This document shows positions 49,045 through 57,015 of a DNA stretch of 64,000 bases, one piece after another. The stretch is from Sphingomonas naphthae (GTDB taxonomy: Bacteria; Pseudomonadota; Alphaproteobacteria; Sphingomonadales; Sphingomonadaceae): assembly GCF_028607085.1 (NCBI RefSeq), contig NZ_CP117411.1:372001-436000 (forward strand), in the 5' to 3' direction. Numbering within the stretch: position 1 is the first letter of the stretch; each line of letters begins with the position of its first letter. The notes under the pieces are model-generated. The model did no database searches. It saw only the letters and a list, made by a program, of their open reading frames with translations, and was not told where the DNA came from. A program made the position numbers and the translations under genes.

Positions 49045-49100
49045 GGCGGGCGGAGCCGTAAGCGGTGCGGGGCGGGGGATCAACCTTGGGTGCCTTACAA

Positions 49101-49219
49101 TCCTCCCCTTGCAGGGGAGGTGGCAGCCCGCAGGGCTGACGGAGGGGTGTCGCCCTCTCGATAAGGGGTCACCCCTCCACCACCCTGCGGGTGGTCCCCC
49201 TGCCCTTGCAGGGGAGGAT
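49101..49219. repeat. R4 palindromic repeat, copy 4
   Basis: CCTCCCCTTGCAGGGGAGG at the left and CCCTTGCAGGGGAGG at the right, with GGCAGCCCGCAGGGCTG and CCACCCTGCGGGTGG inner arms. It occupies the divergent valS-prfB region, so any valS or prfB promoter lies beside it or is displaced by it. Confidence 0.8.
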
Positions 49220-49305
49220 CTCTTCAAACCAACACTGGCACGCCGCCCACAAATCTCTATCTACGCGCCTTTGGCCGGGCCTGTCCGGCCCCACGGAGAC
49301 GTCCC

Positions 49306-50433
49306 ATGCGCGCCGAAGCGCAAGCCCATGTCGACCAGATCAACCAGGCGATGGCTCTGGTCCGCCGCTTCCTCGATTGGGACCGCGCGCTGCGCCGGCT
49401 CGACGAGCTGAACAATCGCGTCGAGGATCCCAGGCTCTGGGACGACGCCAAGCAGGCGCAGGCCGTGATGCGCGAGCGGCGCCGGCTGGACGAGGCGGTC
49501 GCCGCCGTGCGCGCGATCGAGCAGGAAACGGCCGACACCGTCGAACTGATCGAGATGGCCGATGCCGAAGGCGATGCCGTGCTGGCCGACGAGGGCGTCG
49601 AGAGCCTGGGGCAGCTGGCAGAGCGGGCCGAGCGCGACAAGATCACCGCCTTGCTGGCGGGCGAGGCCGACGGCAACAACAGCTATATCGAGGTGAACGC
49701 CGGCGCGGGCGGCACCGAGAGCCAGGATTGGGCCTCGATGCTCCAGCGCATGTACCAGCGCTGGGCCGAGCGGCACGGGCTGAAGGTGGAGCTGATCGAC
49801 TATCACGGCGGCGAGCAGGCGGGCATCAAGTCCGCGACGATGCTGCTGAAGGGCGAGAACGCCTATGGCTATGCCAAGACCGAGAGCGGCGTCCACCGCC
49901 TCGTCCGCATCAGCCCCTATGACAGCGCCGCGCGCCGCCACACCAGCTTCGCCAGCGTCTGGGTCTACCCGGAAGTCGATGACAATATCGAGGTGCAGTA
50001 TAACGAGAGCGACCTGCGCATCGACACCTATCGCGCCTCGGGCGCGGGCGGGCAGCACATCAACACGACCGATTCGGCGGTGCGCATCACGCATATCCCC
50101 ACCGGCATCGTCGTGCAGTGCCAGAACCAGCGATCGCAGCACAAGAACAAGGCCGAGGCGTACAACCAGCTGCGCGCCCGCCTCTACGAGCGCGAACTGG
50201 CCGAGCGCGAAGCCGCCGCCAACGCCACCAACGCCACCAAGACCGACATCGGCTGGGGCCACCAGATCCGCTCCTATGTCCTCCAGCCCTATCAGCTGGT
50301 GAAGGATCTGCGGACGGGCGTGACCTCGACCGCGCCGTCCGACGTGCTGGACGGCGATCTCGATCGCTTCATGGCGGCGGCGCTGTCGCAGCGGGTGACG
50401 GGCGAGAAGGTCGACGTGGAGGATGTCGAGTGA
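49306..50433 (+). CDS. prfB: Peptide chain release factor 2
   Basis: 375 residues. YRASGAGGQHINTTDSAVRI contains the GGQ peptidyl-hydrolysis motif. SPYDSAARRHTSFASVWVYP occupies the stop-codon-recognition region, with SPYD where the SPF tripeptide of enteric RF2 would sit. It terminates at UAA and UGA. The reading frame is continuous, so the programmed +1 frameshift seen in many prfB genes is absent. It is followed, with a 4-nt overlap, by a lipoprotein methyltransferase. Confidence 0.93.
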   Translation: MRAEAQAHVDQINQAMALVRRFLDWDRALRRLDELNNRVEDPRLWDDAKQAQAVMRERRRLDEAVAAVRAIEQETADTVELIEMADAEGDAVLADEGVESLGQLAERAERDKITALLAGEADGNNSYIEVNAGAGGTESQDWASMLQRMYQRWAERHGLKVELIDYHGGEQAGIKSATMLLKGENAYGYAKTESGVHRLVRISPYDSAARRHTSFASVWVYPEVDDNIEVQYNESDLRIDTYRASGAGGQHINTTDSAVRITHIPTGIVVQCQNQRSQHKNKAEAYNQLRARLYERELAEREAAANATNATKTDIGWGHQIRSYVLQPYQLVKDLRTGVTSTAPSDVLDGDLDRFMAAALSQRVTGEKVDVEDVE

Positions 50434-51137
50434 GAGGCGGCGCAGCCTGCGCGATCGCGGGGCTGATGCTGCTGTCGCTCGGGGCCTGCGCCAAGGCGGA
50501 GGCCGAGGGGGAGCGCGAGACCTTTCCCGCGCCCGACCGGCCTGTCTCGGCGATAGTGTCGAACAAATGGGCGACCGAGCAGGCGCGCGACGATCTGGGC
50601 GAGGCGCGCGCGGTGATGGACGCGGCGGGCGTGACGCCGGGGATGACGGTGGCCGATCTCGGCGCGGGCGAGGGCTATTATACCGTGCGGCTGGCCGAGC
50701 GGGTCGGCGCCCATGGCCGAGTGCTGGCCGAGGATATCGTCCCGGCCTATCGTGATCGGCTGGCCGAGCGGGTCAGCCGCGACAGGCTCGACACTGTCTC
50801 GGTGCGGCTGGGGTTGCCGGCCGATCCGCGCCTGCCGCCGGCCTCGTTCGACCGCATCTTCATGATCCACATGTATCATGAGGTGTCGTCGCCCTACGAG
50901 TTCCTGTGGCGAACGCGGCCGGCGCTGAAGCCGGAGGGGCAGTTGGTGGTGGTCGATATCGACGAGGCCACCGGGCGCCACGGCACGCCGCCAAAGCTGC
51001 TCGATTGCGAGATGGCGGCGGTGGGCTATGCGCGGGTCCGCCATGTGCGGCTGAAGGGGCGCGACGCCTATCTCTCGCTCTACCGCGCCGCCGGCCCGCG
51101 CCCGGCACCCGCCGCGATAAAGGCCTGTCGCGCCTGA
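50430..51137 (+). CDS. Lipoprotein with class I SAM methyltransferase fold
   Basis: 235 residues from GTG 50430, overlapping the prfB stop (GTGA). The lipobox LMLLSLGACAKAE predicts lipidation at Cys20. A methyltransferase domain follows, with GMTVADLGAGEGYYTVRLA (about residue 70) and DRIFMIHMYHEVSSPYEFL. Exported methyltransferase-fold proteins are uncommon, since SAM is cytoplasmic, and the domain may be repurposed. Homologous proteins are often annotated methyltransferase without experimental support. Confidence 0.8.
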   Translation: MRGGAACAIAGLMLLSLGACAKAEAEGERETFPAPDRPVSAIVSNKWATEQARDDLGEARAVMDAAGVTPGMTVADLGAGEGYYTVRLAERVGAHGRVLAEDIVPAYRDRLAERVSRDRLDTVSVRLGLPADPRLPPASFDRIFMIHMYHEVSSPYEFLWRTRPALKPEGQLVVVDIDEATGRHGTPPKLLDCEMAAVGYARVRHVRLKGRDAYLSLYRAAGPRPAPAAIKACRA

Positions 51138-51210
51138 CGATTTCCTTGGCGGTCGGAGCCCGATGCGCCGCTCGGGCGTTCACCCGCCCGACACCAGAGG
51201 AGATTTCAGC

Positions 51211-51813
51211 ATGGCCACCACCGCCCCCACCCGCCGCAAGACCCGGACGACCGCCAAGGCCGCCGACACCGGCTTCAGCACCGTGGCCGTCGCGGGCGCG
51301 GCTGCCGCCGGGCTGTTCGTGGGCTTCGCCGCGAATTTCGTGCGCAAGGCGATCGTCCAGGCGCCGACCGCGTTGGCGGGCGACTGGGCCGAGGCGCTGG
51401 CCGCCGAGCATAAGGCGACGCTCGCCCTGTTCGACAGGATCGAGGAGACCGGCGAGGCGCAGACCTCCAGGCGATCCTTCCTGCTGATGCAGTTGAAGCA
51501 TGCGCTGGCCAAGCATGCGCTGGAGGAGGAGAATGCGATCTACGCGGCGCTGCGCGACAATGGCCAGACCGAGGAAGCCGACAAGCTCAACGGCGACCAC
51601 GGCTATGTGAAGCAATATCTCTACGACCTGACGGTGATGGCCAAGGACAGCCCCGCCTGGATCGCCAAGGTCGCCGAATTCCGCCGCCGGCTGGAAACCC
51701 ACATGCAGGAAGAGGAGCGCGACATCTTCCCGGCTCTGCGCCACTCGCTGAGCGACGAGCAGAACCACGAATTGTTCGTGGCGATGAACAAGGAAGGTTT
51801 GAAGATCGCGTAG
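51211..51813 (+). CDS. Hemerythrin-like HHE-domain membrane-associated protein
   Basis: 200 residues. The basic N-terminus (TTAPTRRKTRTTAKAADTG) is followed by a hydrophobic segment (VAVAGAAAAGLFVGFAANFV). The four-helix HHE domain then has EHKATLALFD, KHALAKHALEEENAIY, NGDHGYVKQYL and ETHMQEEERDIFPAL, spaced to supply the His/Glu iron ligands. Such domains bind O2, NO or iron; the role here is unknown. AGAGGAGATTTCAGC precedes the ATG. Confidence 0.85.
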   Translation: MATTAPTRRKTRTTAKAADTGFSTVAVAGAAAAGLFVGFAANFVRKAIVQAPTALAGDWAEALAAEHKATLALFDRIEETGEAQTSRRSFLLMQLKHALAKHALEEENAIYAALRDNGQTEEADKLNGDHGYVKQYLYDLTVMAKDSPAWIAKVAEFRRRLETHMQEEERDIFPALRHSLSDEQNHELFVAMNKEGLKIA

Positions 51814-51821
51814 GCCTTAAG

Positions 51822-51853
51822 TTCCTCCCCGAGCTTGCTCGGGGAGGAGTTTC
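51822..51853. terminator. Bidirectional intrinsic terminator
   Basis: CCTCCCCGAG and CTCGGGGAGG pair over 10 bp around CTTG, followed by AGTTT on the plus side. It lies between the stops of two convergent genes (51813 and 51856). Confidence 0.7.
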
Positions 51854-51855
51854 GA

Positions 51856-53013
51856 TTACCTCGGCACCGCCCTGAACAGCCGGCCCTGGCCGTCGGTGCC
51901 GCCATCCTCCAGCACCAGCAGCGATCCGTCCGCCGCCTGCACCACGTCGCGCACGCGCATTCCCATGTCGAACCGCTCGGCTTCCTTCGCGCGGCCCATG
52001 TCGTCGATCGTCACGCGGACGATCGATTTGGAGGAGAGGCCGCTGATGAGCGCGCTGCCCTTCCAGCCGGGGAAGAGCGTGCCGGTGTAGAAAGTCAGGC
52101 TGCCCGGCGAGATCACCGGGTTCCACCACAGTCGCGGCGCCGCGAATTCGGGGCGGGTGGGGTGATCGGGGATCGGCTTGCCGCTGTAATGGTCTCCGTT
52201 GGACACGATCGGCCAGCCGTAATTGCGGCCCGGCTCGATCAGGTTGAGTTCGTCGCCGCCGAGCGGCCCCATCTCCAGCTCCCACAGCGCGCCGTTGGGC
52301 GCGAAGGCCATGCCGAGCGGGTTGCGGTGGCCGACGGTGATCGCGGTGGCGGGCACGTCGGCCTTGGCCGCCGGATTGCCCGGCCACGGCTTGCCGTCGA
52401 GCGTGAGGTGGAGAACCTTGCCCAGCGCCTGCGCGGGATCCTGCGCGGGGATGAAGCGCTGCCGCTCGCCGGCCGAGAGATAGAGGCTGCGGCCGTCCTT
52501 CGGGAAGGCGATGCGCGAGCCGAAATGGCCGCCCTTGCCGGGCGATCCGCCGCGGAAGATCACGGTGACGCCCTCCAGCGCGGCGGGCGTGAGCTTCGCG
52601 CGGGCGAGCGCGAGCTGGCTACCGCCTTCGGCGGGCTCGGAGAAAGTGAAATAGATCAGGCCCGACTTGGCGAAGCCCGGCGCCAGCGCCACGTCGAGCA
52701 GCCCGCCCTGGCCGACCGCCTCCACTTTGGGCACGCCCGCCAGCGGCGCCGACAGCTGCCCGCGCGCCGAGATCAGCCGCATCGCACCGTCCTTCTCGGT
52801 GGCGAGCATCCGCCCGTCCGGCAGCGGCACGACCGCGAAGGGATTGGTGAGCTGGGCGATCTGGGTCAGCGCGAAGGTGGGAGCCTTGGCGGGCGTGCCG
52901 CCCTTGGCGCTCATGGCGCTGGGCTCCGGGCCGCTGTTCTGCCCCTGCGCGGAGCAGACGCCGCCGATCGACAGAGCGGCGGACAAGGTGAGGATCAGGG
53001 TCGGCGCGCGCAT
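51856..53013 (-). CDS. PQQ-dependent sugar dehydrogenase (Asd/YliI-like)
   Basis: 385 residues. A signal peptide (TLILTLSAALSIGGVCSAQ) is followed by a six-bladed beta propeller. The strand-turn signatures AVVPLPDGRMLATEKDG, LDVALAPGFAKSGLIYFTF, TVGHRNPLGMAFAPNGALW and ELNLIEPGRNYGWPIVSNGD are typical of soluble PQQ sugar dehydrogenases. It oxidises aldoses in the periplasm if PQQ is supplied; no pqq genes are nearby. Confidence 0.9.
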   Translation of the reverse strand: MRAPTLILTLSAALSIGGVCSAQGQNSGPEPSAMSAKGGTPAKAPTFALTQIAQLTNPFAVVPLPDGRMLATEKDGAMRLISARGQLSAPLAGVPKVEAVGQGGLLDVALAPGFAKSGLIYFTFSEPAEGGSQLALARAKLTPAALEGVTVIFRGGSPGKGGHFGSRIAFPKDGRSLYLSAGERQRFIPAQDPAQALGKVLHLTLDGKPWPGNPAAKADVPATAITVGHRNPLGMAFAPNGALWELEMGPLGGDELNLIEPGRNYGWPIVSNGDHYSGKPIPDHPTRPEFAAPRLWWNPVISPGSLTFYTGTLFPGWKGSALISGLSSKSIVRVTIDDMGRAKEAERFDMGMRVRDVVQAADGSLLVLEDGGTDGQGRLFRAVPR

Positions 53014-53130
53014 CAGTCTTGGCTCCGGGGGAAGGGGGGTGCTTTCGCCTCGCTCAACGAGGGGCGGGGATCAAGGCTCCATTGCGAAAGATGGCCCGCT
53101 TAGCTAAGTGATGACCAAGGAGTTCAGCCC

Positions 53131-53370
53131 ATGACGACCGTGACCGTCCACGAGGCCAAGACCCATCTGTCCCGCCTGATCGCCGAGGTCGAGGCCGGCG
53201 GCGAGGTGGTGATCGCGCGCGGCAAGGAGCCGGTGGTGAAGCTGGTGGCGGTGAAGCCGAAGCGGACGCCGCAATTCGGCGCGCTCAAGGGCAAGATCGG
53301 CTGGAGCGAATCCTTCTGGGATCCGCTGCCCGAGGACGAATTGCGTCTCTGGAATGGCGAAGGCGATTGA
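53131..53370 (+). CDS. Phd/YefM-type antitoxin
   Basis: 79 residues. TVHEAKTHLSRLIAEVEAGG and EVVIARGKEPVVKLVAVKPK form the Phd/YefM DNA-binding fold. The C-terminal GALKGKIGWSESFWDPLPED is the toxin-neutralising tail. It overlaps the PIN toxin start by four nt, the classic antitoxin-first TA layout, and probably autorepresses the pair. Confidence 0.9.
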   Translation: MTTVTVHEAKTHLSRLIAEVEAGGEVVIARGKEPVVKLVAVKPKRTPQFGALKGKIGWSESFWDPLPEDELRLWNGEGD

Positions 53371-53747
53371 GGCTGCTGCTCGATACCCATGCGCTGATCT
53401 GGTGGGTGCGCGGGGATGAACGGATGCGAGTGCGGGACGAGATCATGGACCCGGCCAACGACAAGCTCGTCAGCGCCGTGTCGGCCGTCGAGATCGCGAC
53501 GAAGGTTCGGCTGGGCAAGCTGCCCGAGGCCGAGGATCTGGCTCGCCATTTCGAGGCCGTCGTCGATTTCCAGGGTTTCGATCGCATGGCGTTGACGACG
53601 GCGCAGGGGCTGCTGGCGGGCAACATGCCCGGCACGCACAAGGATCCGTTCGATCGTATGCTGGCGGCGCAGGCGCTGAGCGAGAATCTGGTGCTCGTAT
53701 CCAACGACGAAGCGTTCGATCAATTCGGTGTGCGGCGCCTCTGGTAA
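53367..53747 (+). CDS. VapC-like PIN-domain toxin
   Basis: 126 residues from TTG 53367. The PIN acidic quartet is visible: LLLDTHALIWW (Asp6), SAVSAVEIATK (Glu), HKDPFDRMLAAQAL (Asp) and VLVSNDEAFDQFG (Asp/Glu). Members are Mg-dependent RNases that cut tRNA or rRNA. It pairs with the Phd/YefM antitoxin just upstream. It sits between the PQQ dehydrogenase and the rimP operon. Confidence 0.9.
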   Translation: MRLLLDTHALIWWVRGDERMRVRDEIMDPANDKLVSAVSAVEIATKVRLGKLPEAEDLARHFEAVVDFQGFDRMALTTAQGLLAGNMPGTHKDPFDRMLAAQALSENLVLVSNDEAFDQFGVRRLW

Positions 53748-53873
53748 GCGGCTTGCCGACTCCCGCGAAGGCGCCTATATCGCCCTTCGTCTTCTCGACA
53801 TCGGTAATTCCACCGAGGTCGGCTCCCCCGGAGCCGGCGCGCGAAGGCGCATGGTTTTTTACCGGAGTGGCTT

Positions 53874-54398
53874 TTGACCGATATCGCGCACCTGACGAAG
53901 CTGATCGAACCCGAGGCGCAGGCGCTCGGGCTCTCGCTGGTCCGCGTGCAGATGAACGGCGGCAAGAGCGACCCAACCTTGCAGGTGATGGCCGAGCGGC
54001 CCGACACCCGCCAGCTCGACCTGACCGATTGCGAGGCGCTGTCGCGCCGCCTGTCCGATCTGTTCGATACGGTCGATCCGATCGAGGAAGCCTATCGGCT
54101 GGAGGTCTCCTCCCCCGGCATCGATCGCCCGCTGACCCGTCTGGCCGATTTCGCCGACTGGGCGGGCTTCGCGGCGCGGATCAAGCTGGTCGAGCGGCTC
54201 GACGGGCGCAAGCAGTTCGATGCCGTGCTGCAAGGGCTGGATGGCGAGACCATCCTGCTCGACGGGGGCAAGGGCGGCCAGTTCGCCATCCCCTACACCA
54301 ACATTCAGTCGGCCAAGCTGGTCTTGACCGACAAGCTCATCAAGGCGACCGCGCCGCTTTCGGTTGAAGGCGCGGACCGGATCTCAACGGAAGGATAA
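53874..54398 (+). CDS. rimP: Ribosome maturation factor RimP
   Basis: 174 residues from TTG 53874 (GGAG eight nt upstream). LTKLIEPEAQALGLSLVRVQ and CEALSRRLSDLFDTVDPIEE form the N-terminal domain. YRLEVSSPGIDRPLTRLADF is the signature, followed by the C-terminal Sm-like barrel (ILLDGGKGGQFAIPYTNIQS). It acts in 30S assembly and heads the nusA-infB operon, as usual. Confidence 0.93.
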   Translation: MTDIAHLTKLIEPEAQALGLSLVRVQMNGGKSDPTLQVMAERPDTRQLDLTDCEALSRRLSDLFDTVDPIEEAYRLEVSSPGIDRPLTRLADFADWAGFAARIKLVERLDGRKQFDAVLQGLDGETILLDGGKGGQFAIPYTNIQSAKLVLTDKLIKATAPLSVEGADRISTEG

Positions 54399-54405
54399 TC
54401 GCACG

Positions 54406-56031
54406 ATGGCCACCGCCATTTCCGCCAACAAGGCCGAGCTGCTCGCCATCGCCGACGCCGTCGCGCGCGAGAAGCTGATCGATCGCGAGATCGTGATCGA
54501 GGCGATGGAGGACGCCATCCAGCGCGCCGCCCGCGCCCGCTATGGCGCGGAGAACGACATTCGCGCCAAGATCGACACCAAGCAGGGCGACCTGCGCCTG
54601 TGGCGCGTCGTCGAGGTGGTCGAGGACGTCGAGGATTATTTCAAGCAGGTCTCCGTGGTGGACGCGGAGAAGTTGCAGAAGGGCGCCGCCGTCGGCGACT
54701 TCATCGTCGATCCGCTGCCCAATTTCGAGTTCGGCCGCATTGCCGCGCAGGCCGCCAAGCAGGTGATCTTCCAGAAGGTCCGCGATGCCGAGCGCGAGCG
54801 CCAGCATGAGGAATTCAAGGATCGCGCCGGCGAGATCATCACCGGCGTCGTCAAGCGGGTCGAGTTCGGCCATGTCGTGGTCGATCTGGGCCGCGCCGAG
54901 GGCGTCATCCGCCGCGACGCGCAGATCCCGCGCGAAGTCGTCCGCGTCGGCGATCGCATCCGCTCGCTGATCCTGCGCGTGGTTCGCGAAAATCGCGGCC
55001 CGCAGATCTTCCTGAGCCGCGCCCACCCCGATTTCATGAAGAAGCTGTTCGCGCAGGAAGTGCCGGAAATCTATGACGGCGTCATCACGATCATGGCTGC
55101 CGCGCGCGATCCGGGCAGCCGCGCCAAGATCGGCGTCATCAGCCGCGATTCCAGCATCGATCCGGTCGGCGCGTGCGTCGGCATGAAGGGCAGCCGCGTG
55201 CAGGCCGTCGTGCAGGAGATGCAGGGCGAGAAGATCGACATCATCCCCTGGTCGCCCGACACCGCGACCTTCGTGGTCAACGCGCTCCAGCCCGCCAACG
55301 TCGCCCGCGTGGTGATCGACGAGGAGGAGAACCGCATCGAGGTGGTCGTGCCCGACGATCAGCTGAGCCTCGCGATCGGCCGTCGCGGCCAGAACGTGCG
55401 CCTCGCCAGCCAGCTGACCGGCCATGCGATCGACATCCTGACCGAAGCCGACGCCAGCGAGAAGCGCCAGAAGGAATTCGTGCAGAACAGCGAGCTGTTC
55501 CAGGGCGAGCTGGACGTGGACGAGACGCTGTCGCAGCTGCTCGTCGCCGAGGGCTTTTCCAGCCTCGAGGAAGTGGCCTACGTCGAGATCGACGAGATCG
55601 CCGCGATCGAGGGCCTCGACGAGGAGATCGCGCAGGAGCTTCAGAGCCGCGCGCAGGAAGCGCTCGACCGCCGCGAGCAGGCCAACCGCGAGGAGCGCCA
55701 GGCGCTCGGCGTGGAGGATGCGCTGGTCGAACTGCCGTATCTGACCGAGGCGATGCTGGTCACGCTCGGCAAGGCCGGGATCAAGACGCTCGACGATCTG
55801 GGCGATCTGGCGACCGACGAGCTGGTCGAGAAGAAGCGTGCCGAACCGCGCCGCCGCAAGGAGGGCGCGCCCGCCCCCAAGGAGGACAAGGGCGGCGTGC
55901 TCGCCACCTACGGCCTGTCGATGGAGCAGGGCAACGAGATCATCATGGCCGCCCGCCAGGCCGCCGGCTGGTTCGGTGACGAGCCGGAAGCGGCGCCCGC
56001 CGCAGCCACCGACGCGGAGAGCGAGGCCTGA
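54406..56031 (+). CDS. nusA: Transcription termination/antitermination factor NusA
   Basis: 541 residues. An N-terminal RNAP-binding domain is followed by S1 (GEIITGVVKRVEFGHVVVDL), KH1 (DPVGACVGMKGSRVQAVVQE) and KH2 (DDQLSLAIGRRGQNVRLASQ). Two C-terminal helix-hairpin-helix repeats follow (LVAEGFSSLEEVAYVEIDEI; LGKAGIKTLDDLGDLATDEL). The ending EQGNEIIMAARQAAGWF is typical for alphaproteobacteria. The stop overlaps the next ATG (TGATG). Confidence 0.96.
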   Translation: MATAISANKAELLAIADAVAREKLIDREIVIEAMEDAIQRAARARYGAENDIRAKIDTKQGDLRLWRVVEVVEDVEDYFKQVSVVDAEKLQKGAAVGDFIVDPLPNFEFGRIAAQAAKQVIFQKVRDAERERQHEEFKDRAGEIITGVVKRVEFGHVVVDLGRAEGVIRRDAQIPREVVRVGDRIRSLILRVVRENRGPQIFLSRAHPDFMKKLFAQEVPEIYDGVITIMAAARDPGSRAKIGVISRDSSIDPVGACVGMKGSRVQAVVQEMQGEKIDIIPWSPDTATFVVNALQPANVARVVIDEEENRIEVVVPDDQLSLAIGRRGQNVRLASQLTGHAIDILTEADASEKRQKEFVQNSELFQGELDVDETLSQLLVAEGFSSLEEVAYVEIDEIAAIEGLDEEIAQELQSRAQEALDRREQANREERQALGVEDALVELPYLTEAMLVTLGKAGIKTLDDLGDLATDELVEKKRAEPRRRKEGAPAPKEDKGGVLATYGLSMEQGNEIIMAARQAAGWFGDEPEAAPAAATDAESEA

Positions 56032-56270
56032 TGCCCTTCGTCGACATCCGCCTGGCCGGTTCGGCGACGCGCGCGCAGAAGGCGGCACTCGTCGCCGACA
56101 TCACGCGCGCGCTCGGCGAGCATCTCGGCAAGCCGGCGGCGGCTGTGCAGATCAACATCACCGAGCTGAGCCTCGAGAATTACGGGGCCGGCGGTCAGTT
56201 GATCGCCGACCGCGCGCCCGCGCCCGCGTCTCCTGTTCAGGAGGTCGCGTCCGCGGATGACAAACGATGA
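56031..56270 (+). CDS. 4-oxalocrotonate tautomerase-like protein inside the nusA operon
   Basis: 79 residues. MPFVDIRLAGSATRAQKAAL provides the N-terminal Pro1 that is the catalytic base after Met removal, and VQINITELSLENYGAGGQL completes the tautomerase fold. Start and stop overlap nusA and ylxR, so it is translated with them. Tautomerases of this family act in aromatic catabolism, an unexpected companion for translation genes. The acidic/basic tail (PVQEVASADDKR) is longer than usual. Confidence 0.85.
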   Translation: MPFVDIRLAGSATRAQKAALVADITRALGEHLGKPAAAVQINITELSLENYGAGGQLIADRAPAPASPVQEVASADDKR

Positions 56271-56946
56271 GCATCCCAACGGCCTGACCGCGGACGCGCC
56301 TACCCCCCATCGTGGCGGGGTGAAGGGGACGCACGTCCCCGAGCGCAAGTGCATCCTCACCGGCGAGCGGGCTCCGCGCGCCGGGCTGATCCGTCTCGCG
56401 ATCGGCCCGGACGGGCAGGTGCATCCCGACATCCGCGCCAAGGCCCCCGGCCGGGGCGCGTGGATCGGCGTGGATCGCGCCACGCTGGACACCGCCATCG
56501 CCAAGGGCAAGCTGAAGGGCGCGCTGGCCCGCGCCTTCAAGGGCGCCGTCGCGGTGCCCGCCGATCTCGCCACCCGGATCGGCGAGGCGCTGGAGCGCGC
56601 CGCGCTCGACCGGATGGGGCTGGAGGCGCGCGGCGGCACGCTCATCACCGGCACCGACAAGATCACCGATGCCGCGCGCAAGGGGCAGGTGGCGCTGCTG
56701 CTGCACGCCGCCGATGCCGCGCCGGACGGCAATCGCAAGCTGGATCAGGCGCTGCGAGTCGGCCGCGACGAGGAAGGATCGGGCGCCAGGGGGCTTATAA
56801 TCCCGGTGCCGCGCGCCATATTGTCGATGGCGCTGGGGCGTGAAAACGTGGTACACATCGCCGTCATCGCCCCGGCAGCCGCCGCACGGGTTTCGGACGC
56901 GCTCGACCGCTGGCGCCGATATATCGGATGGGACGACGAGCCTTGA
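56257..56946 (+). CDS. YlxR-domain RNA-binding protein with C-terminal L7Ae-like domain
   Basis: 229 residues. HVPERKCILTGERAPRAGLIRL is the YlxR (DUF448) signature, with ARAFKGAVAVPADLATRIGE following. A C-terminal half (~120-229: ILSMALGRENVVHIAVIAPAAA) resembles an L7Ae/L30e-like fold, as in alphaproteobacterial YlxR fusions. It is the expected neighbour between nusA and infB. ATG 56257 overlaps the tautomerase gene. Confidence 0.88.
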   Translation: MTNDEHPNGLTADAPTPHRGGVKGTHVPERKCILTGERAPRAGLIRLAIGPDGQVHPDIRAKAPGRGAWIGVDRATLDTAIAKGKLKGALARAFKGAVAVPADLATRIGEALERAALDRMGLEARGGTLITGTDKITDAARKGQVALLLHAADAAPDGNRKLDQALRVGRDEEGSGARGLIIPVPRAILSMALGRENVVHIAVIAPAAAARVSDALDRWRRYIGWDDEP

Positions 56947-57015
56947 TGCGCCGCGAGTGACCGCAGGCGCGCCAAGGCGTGTGAGTAAAGAGATCGAAGG
57001 GTTCGAAGGGTTCAG

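Noticed and set aside
46276-49164. A 962-codon open frame on the plus strand antisense to valS
   Set aside because: It is the mirror of a well-supported valyl-tRNA synthetase. Long antisense frames are expected in high-GC DNA; the product is Arg/Asp/Gly-rich without domains.
49306-50433. Programmed frameshift in prfB
   Set aside because: The frame is continuous from ATG to TGA with GGQ, and no in-frame early UGA or slippery site is present.
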